Below, piece by piece: positions 9,308 through 18,401 of a stretch of DNA of 64,000 bases; position 1 is the stretch's first letter; every line of letters begins with the position of its first letter. The notes under the pieces are model-generated. The model saw only the letters and a program-made list of their open reading frames with translations. It was not told the DNA's origin and searched no databases. Source of the DNA: Oscillospiraceae bacterium (lineage in GTDB: Bacteria; Bacillota; Clostridia; Oscillospirales; Oscillospiraceae); NCBI GenBank assembly GCA_017535865.1, contig JAFXTM010000043.1:1-64000 (forward strand). Direction: 5' to 3'. The position numbers and the translations under genes were made by a program.

Positions 9308-10924
9308 GTGGAAAAACTGGAAGAGAACAGCCGTCCGAGCGCGAAGCACACGGCCCGTGCCGATGAGCCGGCGCGTCGGCGGAGAACCGAAGAGCATAGC
9401 AATCCTGCCCCCCGGCGTCCCGGTCGGCGGCGTCGGCGCCGGCAGCTGCGGCGGCGTCTGCAGACGCTCGTGATCGTCCTTGTCTCGCTGGTGCTGGCGC
9501 TGGTCTGCGGCGCGCTTTACGCCGGGTCCTGCGTCTCCACGGGCGATAAGAACCTCCCCAACGTCTATTTCGACGGGATCGACGTCTCCGGCCTGACGAA
9601 GGCGGAGACGGAGACGCGGCTGCGGGAGCAGGGCTGGGAGCGCGAAAACACGATGCCGCTCACCGTGCAGCTTCCGGCAGGGGTGGTCTTTGCCGTGGAC
9701 CGTCTGACGGCGGGGGCCGTCATGTCCCTGGAGGAAGCCGTGGACACGGCCTTCGCCTACGGGCACACCGGCCGCTGGCTGGCGGATCTGGGCAGCTATC
9801 TCTCCGCCCGCGTGAGCTCCGTGAACCTGGGCGAATTTACGGCCATGCTGAACGAGAAATACATCGCGGAACAGATCGACGGCGGCATGAAGCTCTTTGA
9901 GGCCTCGACGGGCGGCACGGACGAGTATGTGGTGGACAAGGAGTACGCGACACTGAATGTCGTAAAGGGCGCCGGGCATCTGGCGCTCAACCGGGAGCAA
10001 CTGACTGCGGCCGTCCTGCAGGCGCTGCTTGCCGGCGAGTCGGAGCTTGAATACGACACGCTGGAGAACCCGCCCCAGGTCCCCGACTTCCCGACGATCC
10101 TGCAGACGCTCGACCTTGAGCCGCAGGACGCCTACTTTACCGAGGACTGGGAGGTCGTGGACGAGGTCGTCGGCTGCCGCTTCGATATCCAGGAGGCGGA
10201 GCAGCGCTGGAGTCAGGCGAACTGGATGGAGACCGTCCGCATCCCGGTGGAGATCCGCGCCCCCGAAGTCACGGGCGAGAGCCTGCGCGGTCAGCTGTTC
10301 CGCGACCTGCTCGGCACGCAGACCACCTATTTCCCCAACAGCATCCAGAACCGCATCAGCAACATCCAGCTGGCCGCCTCGAAGCTCGACGGCATCGTCC
10401 TGAACCCGGGCGACGTCTTCAGCTATAACGAGACCGTCGGCGAGCGCACACAGGAGGCGGGCTTCCTGCTGGCCGCCGCCTATTCCAACGGCGAGGTGGT
10501 CGAGGAGCTCGGCGGCGGCGTCTGCCAGGTGTCCTCCACGCTGTACTGCGCCGTGCTGTATTCCCAGCTCGGTATCAAGAGCCGCGACAACCACTACTTC
10601 AAGGTGGACTATCTCGACTGGGGCATGGACGCCACCGTGAGCTGGCCGCAGCCGGACTTCAAATTCAAGAATACCCGGGACTACCCGGTCCGGATCCACA
10701 CCATCGTCGATCCGGTGGAGCGCTATATCACAATCGAGATCTGGGGCACCGACACCGACGGCACGCACGTCGAGTTCTACGCGGACCGCTATCGGGTCAA
10801 CGACGAGACCACCGGGGAACAGGTGGGCTGGAATGTGTACCTGTACGCGAAGATCTTCGACGCGGACGGCAATCTCCTGCGCACCGAAGAACGCGCCCCG
10901 AGCACCTACTTCCTGCACAAGTAA
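9308..10924 (+). CDS. VanW family membrane-anchored envelope protein
   Basis: The 538-residue protein starts at a GTG with GAGG 10 bases upstream. The first 52 residues are exceptionally arginine-rich and cytoplasmic. A single transmembrane helix (about 53-73) anchors a large outer domain, containing a peptidoglycan-binding-4-type region and then a VanW domain (about residues 340-460) with the hallmark GDVFSYNETVGERT and GGGVCQVSSTLY motifs. VanW occurs in some vancomycin-resistance clusters, but chromosomal VanW proteins of Clostridia are of unknown function, so no resistance should be inferred. It lies between hemW and metG. Confidence 0.88.
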   Translation: MEKLEENSRPSAKHTARADEPARRRRTEEHSNPAPRRPGRRRRRRQLRRRLQTLVIVLVSLVLALVCGALYAGSCVSTGDKNLPNVYFDGIDVSGLTKAETETRLREQGWERENTMPLTVQLPAGVVFAVDRLTAGAVMSLEEAVDTAFAYGHTGRWLADLGSYLSARVSSVNLGEFTAMLNEKYIAEQIDGGMKLFEASTGGTDEYVVDKEYATLNVVKGAGHLALNREQLTAAVLQALLAGESELEYDTLENPPQVPDFPTILQTLDLEPQDAYFTEDWEVVDEVVGCRFDIQEAEQRWSQANWMETVRIPVEIRAPEVTGESLRGQLFRDLLGTQTTYFPNSIQNRISNIQLAASKLDGIVLNPGDVFSYNETVGERTQEAGFLLAAAYSNGEVVEELGGGVCQVSSTLYCAVLYSQLGIKSRDNHYFKVDYLDWGMDATVSWPQPDFKFKNTRDYPVRIHTIVDPVERYITIEIWGTDTDGTHVEFYADRYRVNDETTGEQVGWNVYLYAKIFDADGNLLRTEERAPSTYFLHK

Positions 10925-10985
10925 GCCGGCGGATCCCCGCGCCGCCGCGCTTTGAACGACCATATTCAGAAGAGGAGAAAAGACC

Positions 10986-12935
10986 ATGGAGAAGAAGACC
11001 TTTTATATCACCACGCCGATCTACTACCCGTCGGACAAGCTGCATATCGGCCACGCCTACTGCACGGTGGCGACCGACGCGATCGCCCGCTACAAGCGGC
11101 TGCGCGGCTATGACGTGATGTTCCTGACCGGCACCGATGAGCACGGCCAGAAGATCGAGGCCAAGGCGAAGGCCGCCGGCGTCACGCCGAAGGAGTTCGT
11201 CGATCGCATCGTCGAGGGCGAGAAGGGCATCAAGGACCTCTGGAGGCTGATGAACATCTCCAACGACCGCTTCATCCGCACTACCGACGACTATCATGTC
11301 CTCTCCATCCAGCGCATCTTCAAGAAGATGTACGACAAGGGCGATATTTACAAGGGCAAGTATGTCGGCAAATACTGCAAGGACTGTGAGAGCTTCTGGA
11401 CCGAGAGCCAGCTGGTCGACGGCAAGTGCCCCGACTGTGGCCGCGCCGTGCAGGACGCCGAAGAGGAGGCCTACTTCTTCCGGCTCTCCAAGTATGCCAA
11501 GCCCGTGCAGGAGCTGCTCGAGACCGGCACCTTCCTGGAACCCGCGAGCCGCGTCAACGAGATGATCAACAACTTCATCAAGCCCGGCCTCGAGGACCTC
11601 TGCGTCTCCCGCACCAGCTTCTCCTGGGGCATCCCGGTGGACTTTGATCCGGGCCACGTGGTCTACGTCTGGGTCGACGCACTCTCGAACTACATCACCG
11701 CGCTCGGCTACCTCAACGACCGCTACGACGATTACGGGAAGTACTGGCCCGCGGTGCACATCGTCGGCAAGGAGATCGTGCGCTTCCACTCGATCATCTG
11801 GCCCGCCATGCTCATGAGCCTCGGCGAGCCGGTGCCGAAGAAGGTCTACGGCCACGGCTGGCTGATCATCGACGGCGGCAAGGTCTCCAAGTCCAAGGCC
11901 AACAACTCCACCAACGTGATCGACCCCTATATCCTGGCTGAAAAATTCGGCGTGGACGCGCTGCGCTTCTTCCTGTTGCGCACCTTCCCCTTCGGCTCCG
12001 ACGGCGCCTTCTCCAACGAGCTGCTGATCTCCACGATCAACACGGACCTCGCCAACGACCTCGGCAACCTCGTCTCCCGCACGACGGCGATGATCGAGAA
12101 GTACTTCGGCGGCGTCCTGCCGACCGAGCGCGCCGCGGCCCCGCTCGACGAGGAGCTCAAGACCATGATCCGCGCCCTGCCGGAACGCTATGCCGTGCAG
12201 ATGGACGCCTACCAGCTCCATGTCGCGCTGGAGGAGGTCTTCAAGCTGATCCAGCGCGCCAACAAGTATATCGACGAGACCGCGCCCTGGGTCCTGGCAA
12301 AGAGCGAGGAGAACCGTCCCCGCCTGGCCGAGGTCATGTATAACCTCGTCGAGGCGCTGCGCGTGAGCCTCATCTGCCTCACGCCTTTCATGCCGGAGAG
12401 CTGCGACAAAGCCCTGGAGCAGATCGGCGCACAGGACTGCCGCGGCTGGGATGACACGGCCTACGGCGGGCTCGCCGGCGAGATCCGTGTGCACAAGGGC
12501 GAGACGCTCTTCCCGCGCCTCGACCTCGACAAGACGCTGGCCGAGCTGGAGGAGATCTCCCGCCGCGGCAAAGCGCCCGCTTCCAAGCCCGTGCTGCCCG
12601 ACGTGACGATCGACGAGTTCGCCAAATGCGACATGCGCGTGTGCAAGGTCCTCTCCTGCGAGGCAGTGAAAAAGTCCGAGAAGCTCCTGAAGTTCCAGCT
12701 GGACGACGGCAGCGGCACGCCGCGGCAGATCCTCTCCGGCATCCACAAGTTCTATGAGCCGGACGAACTCGTGGGCAAGACCGTGGTCGCGATCCTGAAT
12801 CTCCCGCCGCGCAAGATGATGGGCCAGGATTCCAACGGCATGCTGCTCTCCGCCGTGCGCGAGGTCGACGGCAAGGAGGAGCTGCACCTGATAATCCTCG
12901 ACGACTCCGTCCCCGCCGGCGCGCAGCTCTGCTGA
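10986..12935 (+). CDS. metG: Methionyl-tRNA synthetase
   Basis: The 649-residue class I aminoacyl-tRNA synthetase charges tRNA-Met. The HIGH signature is literal (KLHIGHAYC), and the zinc-binding knuckle is CKDC..CPDC at about residues 130-150. The KMSKS loop appears as KVSKSKANN. The anticodon-binding helical domain follows, and the last ~110 residues form the tRNA-binding OB-fold domain (beginning near IDEFAKCDMRVCKV) that dimerises the enzyme. The length is typical of the MetG1-type enzyme with the appended domain. GAGGAGA precedes the ATG. No T-box leader is visible in the 61-base gap upstream. Confidence 0.97.
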   Translation: MEKKTFYITTPIYYPSDKLHIGHAYCTVATDAIARYKRLRGYDVMFLTGTDEHGQKIEAKAKAAGVTPKEFVDRIVEGEKGIKDLWRLMNISNDRFIRTTDDYHVLSIQRIFKKMYDKGDIYKGKYVGKYCKDCESFWTESQLVDGKCPDCGRAVQDAEEEAYFFRLSKYAKPVQELLETGTFLEPASRVNEMINNFIKPGLEDLCVSRTSFSWGIPVDFDPGHVVYVWVDALSNYITALGYLNDRYDDYGKYWPAVHIVGKEIVRFHSIIWPAMLMSLGEPVPKKVYGHGWLIIDGGKVSKSKANNSTNVIDPYILAEKFGVDALRFFLLRTFPFGSDGAFSNELLISTINTDLANDLGNLVSRTTAMIEKYFGGVLPTERAAAPLDEELKTMIRALPERYAVQMDAYQLHVALEEVFKLIQRANKYIDETAPWVLAKSEENRPRLAEVMYNLVEALRVSLICLTPFMPESCDKALEQIGAQDCRGWDDTAYGGLAGEIRVHKGETLFPRLDLDKTLAELEEISRRGKAPASKPVLPDVTIDEFAKCDMRVCKVLSCEAVKKSEKLLKFQLDDGSGTPRQILSGIHKFYEPDELVGKTVVAILNLPPRKMMGQDSNGMLLSAVREVDGKEELHLIILDDSVPAGAQLC

Positions 12936-12952
12936 GAAGCTCGCCCGGTCCG

Positions 12953-12992
12953 AACGGCGCATCCGCTGAAAACGCGAATGCGCCGTTTCCCT
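12953..12992 (+). terminator. Stem-loop after metG (weak terminator)
   Basis: A 10-bp stem AACGGCGCAT (12953-12962) pairs with 12978-12987, but it is followed by TTCCC rather than a T run. It is a plausible but weak terminator or mRNA-end hairpin. Confidence 0.5.
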
Positions 12993-13020
12993 GCGTGTGG
13001 GGCAAAACGGAGGCGGCCCC

Positions 13021-13049
13021 TTGTAAGAATACAAAGCATGTGATATACT
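13021..13049 (+). promoter_or_regulatory. Promoter of the COG0523 GTPase operon
   Basis: TTGTAA (13021-13026), a 17-base spacer and TATACT (13044-13049). I see no Zur-like palindrome overlapping it. Confidence 0.7.
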
Positions 13050-13085
13050 ATTCATTTAGAGAAACGCGAAAGGAAGGATCGTTTT

Positions 13086-14225
13086 ATGACGAAAATCGAT
13101 ATATTCTCCGGCTTTCTGGGCGCCGGCAAGACCACGCTGATCCGCAAGCTGATCGCAGAGGCCTATCAGGGCGAGAAGCTGGTCCTGATCGAAAACGAGT
13201 TTGGGGAGATCGCCATCGACGGCGGCTTTCTGAAGGACGCGGGCGTGGAGATCACCGAGATGAACTCCGGCTGCATCTGCTGCACGCTGGTGGGTGATTT
13301 CACCCGGGCGCTCGGACAGGTCATGGAGCAGTTCCGGCCTGACCGTATCCTGATCGAGCCATCCGGCGTGGGAAAGCTCTCCGACGTCGCCAAGGCCGTC
13401 GAGCGCGTCGAGGGCGCGCACATCGGCGCGAAGGTCACGGTCGTGGACGCGGGCAAGTGCAAGATGTACATGCGCAACTTCGGCGAGTTTTTCAACGACC
13501 AGGTGGCCAGCGCCGATCTGATCGTACTCAGCCGTACCGATACCGCGAGCGAGGAAAAGGTCCGGGCTGCGGCCGAGCTGCTCAAGGGCCTGAACCCCGA
13601 CGCCGGGCTGATCACAACGCCCTGGGACAAGCTTGAGGGCAGGATGATCCGCGAGGCCATGGACCAGAACGGCCTGCGAGCCGAGATGGAGCGCCTCGAG
13701 CATGAGCATCACCATCACGAGGAAGACGAGGAGCACGAGCACCACCATCACCATGACGGCGAGGAGTGCGACGATCCCGAATGCGAGTGCCATCATCACC
13801 ACGATCACGACGAAGACGAAGAGCACGAACATCACCATCACCACCATGACGGCGAGGAGTGCGACGATCCCGAATGCGAATGCCACCATCACCACGATCA
13901 CGACGGGGATGAGGAGCATGAGCATCACCATCATCACCACCACGCCGACGAGGTGTTTGCGAGCTGGGGCCAGGAGACGCCGCGCAAGTACAGCGAGGCG
14001 GAGCTGCGCGAGATCCTCGGCGAGCTCTCGAACGCGGTCGAGTACGGCATCGTCCTGCGCGCCAAGGGCTTTGTGGACGCGAGCGACGGCGACTGGCTGT
14101 ACTTCGACTACGTCCCCGGGGAGACGGATATCCGCCGCGGCGCAGCCGCCGTCACGGGCCGTTTCTGCGTGATCGGCTCGCATATCCACGAAGAGGCATT
14201 GAAGGAGCTGTTTAAGATTGGCTAA
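13086..14225 (+). CDS. COG0523/CobW-like metallochaperone GTPase with His/Cys-rich repeats
   Basis: The 379-residue G3E-family GTPase is a likely metal (zinc, nickel or cobalt) insertase or chaperone. The Walker A GFLGAGKTT is at the N-terminus, followed by the metal-binding GCICC motif of the subfamily. The guanine-recognition NKxD position reads SRTD, which is unusual. Residues about 203-286 form a low-complexity metal-binding linker of His, Asp, Glu and Cys, including a 31-residue unit present twice (DGEECDDPECEC followed by a His run). A CobW C-terminal domain follows. The next gene overlaps by 8 bases and encodes a second GTPase, so the two probably work as a pair. Which metal is handled cannot be decided from sequence. 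Confidence 0.88.
   Translation: MTKIDIFSGFLGAGKTTLIRKLIAEAYQGEKLVLIENEFGEIAIDGGFLKDAGVEITEMNSGCICCTLVGDFTRALGQVMEQFRPDRILIEPSGVGKLSDVAKAVERVEGAHIGAKVTVVDAGKCKMYMRNFGEFFNDQVASADLIVLSRTDTASEEKVRAAAELLKGLNPDAGLITTPWDKLEGRMIREAMDQNGLRAEMERLEHEHHHHEEDEEHEHHHHHDGEECDDPECECHHHHDHDEDEEHEHHHHHHDGEECDDPECECHHHHDHDGDEEHEHHHHHHHADEVFASWGQETPRKYSEAELREILGELSNAVEYGIVLRAKGFVDASDGDWLYFDYVPGETDIRRGAAAVTGRFCVIGSHIHEEALKELFKIG
13755..13940 (+). repeat. 93-bp tandem repeat encoding a 31-residue His/Cys unit
   Basis: Two adjacent 93-bp units (13755-13847 and 13848-13940) are nearly identical in DNA and protein, which indicates recent duplication inside the GTPase gene. A third, partial His-rich unit precedes them from about 13695. 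Each unit carries three Cys and two blocks of His. Confidence 0.85.
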
Positions 14226-15171
14226 GCAACGCGATATCCCCGTCTACCTGTTCACCGGTTTTCTGGAAGCGGGCAAGACGAAGTTCATCCAGGAGACGCT
14301 CGAGGACAGACGCTTCTGCAATGGCGAGCGCACGCTCCTGCTGGTCTGCGAGGAGGGCGAGGAGGAATACGCGCCCGAGCAGTTCGCGGACCCCGCCGTG
14401 TTTATCCGCGTGCTGGAGAGCCAGGACGAGCTGAAGCCGGAGCGGCTCAGCGCCTGGGTGGAGGAAACGAAGGCCGAGCGCGTGGTCATCGAGTACAACG
14501 GCATGTGGATGCTCGATGCGCTCTATGCCGCCATGCCCGAGGGCTGGATGGTCTATCAGGAGTTCCTGTTCGTCGATGCCGCGACCTTCCTCGCCTATAA
14601 CAGCAACATGCGTCAGCTGGTCTACGACAAGCTGAAAAGCTGCGAGCTGGTGGTCTTCAACCGCTTCAGGCCCGACATGGACAAGATGGCCTTCCACAAG
14701 ATCGTGCGCGGTGCCTCCCGCCGTGCGGACATCGCCTACGAGGCCCCGGACGGCAAGGTGGTCTACGACGACATCGAGGACCCGCTGCCTTTCGACATCA
14801 ACGCCCCGGTCATCGAGATCCACGACGAGGACTTCGCCCTCTGGTATCGGGACATGTCCGAGGAACCCAAAAAGTACGAGGGCAAGACCGTGCGCTTCAA
14901 GTGCCGCGCTCTGGTGCGCAGCAAGCTGCCGAAGGAGACCTTCGTGGTGGGCCGCCATGTGATGACCTGCTGCGCGGAGGATATCCAGTTCGCTGGCCTG
15001 GTCTGCCAGTGGACAAAGGCCGACAGCGTGGAGGACGAGAGCTGGATGATCCTGACGGCGCGCATCAGCTTCAAGTTCAACCGCGCCTACGGCAAGCGCG
15101 GACCGGTGCTCAGCTATATCGCCGGGGAACGCTGCGAGCCGCCCGCCCAGGCAATCGCGACGTTTTACTGA
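14218..15171 (+). CDS. COG0523-like GTPase fused to a DUF1980/YcgQ-like C-terminal domain
   Basis: The 317-residue protein starts at TTG, overlapping the previous gene by 8 bases. The N-terminal half keeps the P-loop GFLEAGKTK, but the GCICC metal motif is missing; the equivalent position reads VCEEGEEEY, still acid- and Cys-containing. From about residue 220 the sequence (RFKCRALVR, VVGRHVMTCCAEDIQF, GLVCQWTK) matches the pattern of the C-terminal half of TIGR03943/DUF1980 proteins such as YcgQ, which in Bacillus are zinc-stress partners of a COG0523 protein. The fusion therefore joins two genes usually encoded side by side. The domain match was made by eye. Confidence 0.72.
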   Translation: MAKQRDIPVYLFTGFLEAGKTKFIQETLEDRRFCNGERTLLLVCEEGEEEYAPEQFADPAVFIRVLESQDELKPERLSAWVEETKAERVVIEYNGMWMLDALYAAMPEGWMVYQEFLFVDAATFLAYNSNMRQLVYDKLKSCELVVFNRFRPDMDKMAFHKIVRGASRRADIAYEAPDGKVVYDDIEDPLPFDINAPVIEIHDEDFALWYRDMSEEPKKYEGKTVRFKCRALVRSKLPKETFVVGRHVMTCCAEDIQFAGLVCQWTKADSVEDESWMILTARISFKFNRAYGKRGPVLSYIAGERCEPPAQAIATFY

Positions 15172-15824
15172 TGAAGTACCGCTGTCTGGTTTTCGACCAC
15201 GACGATACCGTGGTCAACAGCACCGCGACGATCCACCACCCCTGCTTTGTGGAGTACCTGCGCCGGTATTACCCCGGACGGGACTGCTCGCTCGAGGACT
15301 ATTTCCGCAAGAACTTCGCGCCGGGCTTTCTCCCGATGTGCCGGGAGGAGTACGGCATGAACGACGAGGAGCTCGAACGGGAGAGCGCGTTCTGGCGGGA
15401 GTATGTCCGGGACCATATCCCCGTCGCCTATCCCGGGGTCCGGGAGGTCATGGAGAGGCACAAGGCAGCGGGCGGCCTGCTGTGTGTGGTGTCCCACTCC
15501 TATGAGGACAATATCCGCCGGGACTACCGGGCCAACGGACTGCCGGAGCCCGATCTGGTCTTCGGCTGGGAACAGCCGCCGGAGCGGCGCAAGCCCGAGC
15601 CCTGGCCGCTGGAGGAGATCCTGCGGCGCTGCGGCCTCACGCCCGGCGAACTGCTGATGATCGACGACCTTAAGCCCGGCTACGACATGGCCGCCGCCTG
15701 CGGCGTGGACTTCGCCGCGGTGGGCTGGTCCAACGACATCCCCGAGATCGAGCGCTTCATGCGCGAAAACTGTCGTCTGTATTTTAAAACGGTGGCGGAC
15801 TTCGCCGCCTTTCTGGAAGGGTAA
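15171..15824 (+). CDS. HAD-superfamily hydrolase
   Basis: The 217-residue phosphatase-like protein has HAD motif I as FDHDDTVVNS, including the nucleophile and acid/base aspartates. An alpha-helical cap of about 80 residues follows, then motif II VVSHS, a conserved Lys in the KPEPW segment, and motif III IDDLKPG. This is the phosphoglycolate phosphatase/beta-phosphoglucomutase-like branch, but the substrate cannot be named. The ATG overlaps the previous stop by one base (TGATG), and the next gene begins 3 bases after its stop, so it belongs to the same transcript as the GTPases. Confidence 0.85.
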   Translation: MKYRCLVFDHDDTVVNSTATIHHPCFVEYLRRYYPGRDCSLEDYFRKNFAPGFLPMCREEYGMNDEELERESAFWREYVRDHIPVAYPGVREVMERHKAAGGLLCVVSHSYEDNIRRDYRANGLPEPDLVFGWEQPPERRKPEPWPLEEILRRCGLTPGELLMIDDLKPGYDMAAACGVDFAAVGWSNDIPEIERFMRENCRLYFKTVADFAAFLEG

Positions 15825-15827
15825 GAA

Positions 15828-17300
15828 ATGGACAAGATCAGCCGTATCCTGACTGTCGCGGTATTGGCGCTCTTCGCGCTGGTGTTCGGCCTGGCACTGC
15901 TGCTGGGCGGGGCGCAGCCGGAGCATCTGTCGTACTGCGTCGCCTTCGCACTCGGTGTCATGGCGGTGGGCGGCTATACGCTCATCCAGCGCAGACCGCG
16001 CCCGACCCCCAGTGTCTGGGAGCGGCTGGGCAGCCGAAAGACGGCGCTGCTTCTTCTCGGCTTCTGCTTTTTGTTCAATCTGGCCTGGGTCCTTTTCTTC
16101 CGCCTGGAGCCAGCGGGGGACTTTGCCGTCTACTGGCGCGCGGCGCTGGATCTGGCCGCGGGCAGGACGCCGTCGAACCGCAGCTATCTCGCGCTGTTTC
16201 CCTCGATCCTGGGTTATTCCTCCTTCCTGAGCCTGTCTCTGCGCCTCTTCGGGACGGGGCCGTATGTCATTCCGGTGCTGAACGTCTGCCTCACGACGCT
16301 CTCGGGCTTCTTCCTCTACCGCCTGGCGCTGCGCTGGCGCGGACCCAACAGCGCCGCGCTCGTACTGCTGTGCTGGAGCATCTTCCCCTCCAAGCTCTTC
16401 TATAACGCCATGGTGCTCCCCGAGCCCTATTATACCTGCCTGCTGCTCGCGGCGCTCTGGCTCGCGGCGGAGACGGAGGCGCGCCGCCCGAAGCCGGTCA
16501 CCGCCGCCCTGCTGGGCCTCGCTGCGGGCCTGCTGCTGCGCCTGGTGGGCATGGCCAGACCGGTTGCAGCGGTCGCGGCGCTCATTGCGCTGCTGATCTG
16601 GACCCTGCTCCTGCGCACCGGATCGGGAAAAGAGAGCCGCGGCACCTGGATCGGTTTTCTGACGCTGCTGCTCACTGCCTGCCTGCTGACAGGTCCCCTC
16701 TGGAGCGCGTACGCCGAGCGGACGCTGGGCGAGGAGCCTGCGGCCTTCTCCGGTTACAGCCTGTATGCAGGCCTCAACCCCGACAGCCTCGGCGCGTATT
16801 CCCGCGAGGATATGGCGCATCTGAAGCAGCTGCGCCGCCAGGAGGGCAGCGCGATCTCGGCGCAGAGCCGAATCCTGGAGGAGGCGAAGGAACGACTGCA
16901 CAGCGGCACGGTCCCCTTCGGAGCGCTGTTTGTCAACAAGCTGCGCAGCTTCCTCGGCTGTGATGAGGGCGGCGCCTTCCTCTCCCGTGCCGGTCTGCGG
17001 GACCGGGCCTATCAGCTCCTCGCGCTCGGCAGCAACGTCTGGTACTACGCCGTCGGTATGCTCGCCCTCTGGGGGACCTGGCGGCTGTATCGGAGCGGAG
17101 AACGGCGGACGGTGCTGCTGCTCCCGCTGTATATCCTCGGTCAGACGCTTCCCCAGCTGTTCACCGAGGTCGCCGCGCGCTGCCACTACCCCATTCTGCC
17201 TATGTTGATCCTGCTGGCCGCCTTCTCCTACACGCGGCCGGTGAAACCGAACGAGCCCGCGCCTGCGGACGGAGGGAAAGGAGCAAGCCATGCCGGATAA
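15828..17300 (+). CDS. Polytopic membrane glycosyltransferase (GT-C/GT39-like)
   Basis: The 490-residue protein has about ten hydrophobic segments and the topology of GT-C enzymes that transfer sugars from a polyprenyl-phosphate donor. The first long extracytoplasmic loop after the second or third helix contains the acidic pair region EPAGDFAVYW, matching the catalytic Asp expected there. The gene overlaps by 11 bases with a GT2 polyprenyl-phosphate sugar transferase. That is the classic pairing: the GT2 makes the lipid-linked sugar and the GT-C enzyme adds it to an envelope polymer or protein. The acceptor is unknown. The specific subfamily is uncertain. Confidence 0.75.
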   Translation: MDKISRILTVAVLALFALVFGLALLLGGAQPEHLSYCVAFALGVMAVGGYTLIQRRPRPTPSVWERLGSRKTALLLLGFCFLFNLAWVLFFRLEPAGDFAVYWRAALDLAAGRTPSNRSYLALFPSILGYSSFLSLSLRLFGTGPYVIPVLNVCLTTLSGFFLYRLALRWRGPNSAALVLLCWSIFPSKLFYNAMVLPEPYYTCLLLAALWLAAETEARRPKPVTAALLGLAAGLLLRLVGMARPVAAVAALIALLIWTLLLRTGSGKESRGTWIGFLTLLLTACLLTGPLWSAYAERTLGEEPAAFSGYSLYAGLNPDSLGAYSREDMAHLKQLRRQEGSAISAQSRILEEAKERLHSGTVPFGALFVNKLRSFLGCDEGGAFLSRAGLRDRAYQLLALGSNVWYYAVGMLALWGTWRLYRSGERRTVLLLPLYILGQTLPQLFTEVAARCHYPILPMLILLAAFSYTRPVKPNEPAPADGGKGASHAG

Positions 17301-18258
17301 ACCGATCCTGTATATCGTCATTCCCTGCTATAATGAGCAGGAGGTCCTGCCCCTCACGGCGCCGCAGTTCCGGGACAAGCTCCTGCAGCTTGCGGGAGAG
17401 GGCAAGATCAGTGAGGACAGCCGCGTGCTCTTCGTCAACGACGGCAGCCGCGACCGGACCTGGGCGATCATTTCGGATCTCGCCGCTTCCGACCCCCACT
17501 ATCTCGGCATCAGCCAGAGCCGCAACCGCGGCCATCAGAACGCCGTGCTCGCAGGCCTCATGGAGGCGAAGGACCGCTGTGACATCACGATCTCCATCGA
17601 CTGCGACGGGCAGGACGACATCAACGCCATGGACGCGATGGTGGACGCGTATCTCGAGGGCTGCGAGGTGGTGTACGGCGTGCGCTCGAGCCGCGAGACC
17701 GACACCTTCTTCAAACGCTTCACGGCGCAGAGCTTCTATAAGTTCCTGGCCGCCATGGGCGCCGAGGTCGTCTACAACCACGCCGACTACCGTCTGATCA
17801 GTTCCCGGGTCCTGCAGGAGTTTGCCGACTTCAGGGAGGTCAACCTCTTTCTCCGCGGCCTGATCCCCCTGGTGGGCTTCAAGAGCACCAGCGTGCCTTA
17901 CGCCCGCGCCGAGCGTCTGGCAGGGGAGAGCCACTATCCGCTGAAAAAGATGATCGCGCTGGCGGTGGACGGTATCACGAGCCTCTCGGTCAAGCCGCTG
18001 CGGCTCATCATGGGCTTCGGCTTCTTCGTCGCGCTCGTCAGCTTCATCGGCTGCCTTTGGGCGCTGATCACCGCGCTCTGCGGCAAGGCCGTGGCCGGCT
18101 GGGCCAGCATGACCTGTATCGTGTGCTTCGTCAGCGGCGTTCAGCTCATCTGCCTCGGCATCATCGGCGAATATATCGGGAAGATCTATATGGAGACCAA
18201 GCACCGTCCGCGCTATATCATCAGCGAGCGGACCTGGGACGAGCCCTCCAATTCTTAA
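17290..18258 (+). CDS. GT2 polyprenyl-phosphate glycosyltransferase (GtrB/DPM1-like)
   Basis: The 322-residue protein has an N-terminal GT-A domain with IVIPCYNEQEVL, the nucleotide-binding FVNDGSRDRT and the metal site DCDGQDD (in place of DxD). Two transmembrane helices follow near residues 235-260 and 270-295, as in GtrB/YfdH and bacterial DPM1 homologues that transfer a sugar from a nucleotide donor to undecaprenyl phosphate on the inner face of the membrane. The NHADYRLI and FLRGL motifs fit the family. It starts inside the preceding GT-C gene (11-base overlap), indicating a coupled pathway. Confidence 0.9.
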   Translation: MPDKPILYIVIPCYNEQEVLPLTAPQFRDKLLQLAGEGKISEDSRVLFVNDGSRDRTWAIISDLAASDPHYLGISQSRNRGHQNAVLAGLMEAKDRCDITISIDCDGQDDINAMDAMVDAYLEGCEVVYGVRSSRETDTFFKRFTAQSFYKFLAAMGAEVVYNHADYRLISSRVLQEFADFREVNLFLRGLIPLVGFKSTSVPYARAERLAGESHYPLKKMIALAVDGITSLSVKPLRLIMGFGFFVALVSFIGCLWALITALCGKAVAGWASMTCIVCFVSGVQLICLGIIGEYIGKIYMETKHRPRYIISERTWDEPSNS

Positions 18259-18315
18259 TAATCCTTAAAGCCTCAAAAAATGTATTTTTTTGGCTGCATA
18301 GGAAATGCGCGGCCC

Positions 18316-18344
18316 TTGACGAAAAGAACAAGAAGTTGTATTAT
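18316..18344 (+). promoter_or_regulatory. Promoter of the zinc-ribbon membrane protein gene
   Basis: TTGACG (18316-18321), a 17-base spacer and TATTAT (18339-18344). A weak A6/T6 hairpin just upstream (about 18269-18296) may terminate the glycosyltransferase transcript. Confidence 0.7.
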
Positions 18345-18401
18345 TTTATCGAATTGAGTAGAAAACTGCGCAAGCATCGCCGATAGAATGGAGGAAGAAG
18401 T

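Noticed and set aside
9308..10924. VanW protein as a vancomycin-resistance marker
   Set aside because: No vanR/S/H/A/B/X genes nearby. Chromosomal VanW proteins are common in Clostridia without resistance.
8015..10987. 990-codon minus-strand frame opposite hemW and the VanW gene
   Set aside because: Shadow frame produced by high GC. It crosses two well-supported genes and their boundary.
13755..13940. Regular repeats considered as a CRISPR array
   Set aside because: The repeats are adjacent without spacers and encode part of the GTPase.
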